A stretch of 64,000 nucleotides of DNA from Bacillota bacterium. GTDB lineage: Bacteria; Bacillota; Clostridia; Acetivibrionales; JANLFN01. The first letter of the stretch is position 1; the number at the start of each line of letters is the position of its first letter. The stretch spans positions 1 through 64,000 of the forward strand of contig JAEWTV010000063.1 in the NCBI GenBank assembly GCA_023397675.1, read 5' to 3'. The notes beneath the pieces were generated by a model that saw only the letters and a program-made list of their open reading frames with translations, was not told the origin of the DNA and did no database searches. This document shows, in pieces, positions 63,494-64,000 of the stretch. The position numbers were made by a program, and so were the translations under genes.

Positions 63494-63518
63494 AAAGCCG
63501 AAACTTTTCGGCTTTTTA
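63494..63518 (+). terminator. Rho-independent terminator
   Basis: Nine-base stem AAAGCCGAA/TTCGGCTTT followed by T residues. Confidence 0.85.
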
Positions 63519-63525
63519 TTTTGTA

Positions 63526-63554
63526 TTGACATATATATTAATATATTGTAAATT
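63526..63554 (+). promoter_or_regulatory. Promoter of the glycosyltransferase gene
   Basis: TTGACA (63526-63531), a 17-bp spacer, then TAAATT (63549-63554). The leader of about 165 bases is AT-rich; no riboswitch is recognised. Confidence 0.55.
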
Positions 63555-63725
63555 TAATATTTTTTTAAGGAAAGTTTATCTAAAAAGTGATAAAATATTA
63601 ATGGATATTGTTGCTAATTTAAATATAACTTAACTTAAGTAAAAAAAGCTTATGCGATAAATAATAATTATATATACTTTGCTTTTTGCGAAGAATAAAT
63701 AATTTTAAGGCTAGAGGAGTTTAAT

Positions 63726-64000
63726 ATGGATTTTTTAACTGGTCAGTTCTGCGATTCTTACATGCCAATTGCAGATGGTGTGACCAACGTCGTTAAGAAT
63801 TATGCTTTTTGGCTGCAAAAGAAATATGGAACCTGCTATGTTGTTACTCCTGATTTCCCAGGCTATGAAGATAATGAAATATTTGAGGTTTTGAGATACT
63901 ATTCAATACCCGTTCCTACAAGAAAACCCTATAGATCAGGATTTCCTTTTTTGGATGTGGGTTTCCAAAAAAAGCTGAAAAGTATTGATTTTGACCTTGT
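63726..64000 (+). CDS. Glycosyltransferase family 4 protein, N-terminal part (truncated by window end)
   Basis: Ninety-one codons are visible after GAGGAG. MDFLTGQFCDSYMPIADGVTN is the GT4 start pattern (FLTG-F-DSY-P-DGV), followed by NYAFWLQKKYGTCYVVTPDF and the FPFLD region. GT4 enzymes transfer sugars from nucleotide-sugars, here probably to a lipid or envelope glycan. The catalytic C-terminal half lies outside the window. Confidence 0.85.
   Translation, partial: MDFLTGQFCDSYMPIADGVTNVVKNYAFWLQKKYGTCYVVTPDFPGYEDNEIFEVLRYYSIPVPTRKPYRSGFPFLDVGFQKKLKSIDFDL

Overview
The window looks like chromosomal DNA from a low-GC, anaerobic, Gram-positive clostridium. Evidence: AT-rich intergenic DNA, strong AGGAGG-type ribosome sites with some TTG/GTG starts, S-layer-homology (SLH) anchored proteins, a T-box leader, pyruvate:ferredoxin oxidoreductase (PFOR) and a multi-domain [FeFe] hydrogenase. 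A Ruminiclostridium-like (cluster III, plant-fibre-degrading) member is my best guess. That is inference; no 16S or cellulosome gene is present. I saw no tRNA, rRNA, CRISPR array, insertion sequence or prophage.

Layout. 1-7.3 kb: two SLH surface proteins that share a nearly identical C-terminal cassette. The first is interrupted by two in-frame stops inside tandem InlB-type repeats; the second carries twelve NHL repeats. 7.4-9.7 kb: PadR repressor and drug-efflux MFS pump. 9.9-12.3 kb: carboxyspermidine dehydrogenase/decarboxylase (polyamines). 12.4-17.5 kb, minus strand: GltD-fused [FeFe] hydrogenase, then a flavodoxin-ferredoxin protein with its own PadR regulator. 17.8-26.9 kb: small accessory genes (acetyltransferases, DinB-like, NimA-like, DUF3788, an XRE/membrane-protein pair, two WYL regulators, a MATE pump, a GyrI-like protein). 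27-34 kb: PFOR, an amino-acid permease and a tryptophanase/tyrosine phenol-lyase-family enzyme. 34-42.5 kb: two efflux modules, each with a TetR repressor (MMPL pump; MacB/FtsX-like ABC exporter), a CopZ-like chaperone and an unlisted 42-aa membrane protein. 42.6-48.7 kb: signalling block (CheY-like receiver, CheX-like protein with MshEN-like repeats, esterase, GGDEF-EAL protein, 7TMR-DISM histidine kinase). 49-56.3 kb: SLH-anchored GHL10 glycosidase-like protein, DEAD-box helicase, Fe-S aldo/keto reductase, deoC and deoD. 56.4-59.5 kb: a T-box leader with a probable tryptophan specifier ahead of a TrpXYZ-type ABC importer. 59.6-64 kb: aminotransferase, acyltransferase, YghO-like protein and the start of a family-4 glycosyltransferase.

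How the parts fit. PFOR and the hydrogenase are the core of fermentative reductant disposal. Four different efflux families (MFS, MATE, MMPL, MacB/FtsX ABC) lie in 35 kb, and most have a local repressor and visible dyad operators. That gives an unusually clear set of testable regulator-operator pairs. The T-box/TrpXYZ operon and the tryptophanase-family enzyme with its adjacent permease suggest an aromatic amino-acid theme, but this is inference. The most unusual points are the stop codons at matching positions in successive surface-protein repeats, the CheX-like protein with possible c-di-GMP-binding repeats, and the hairpin-rich leader before the tryptophanase-like gene.
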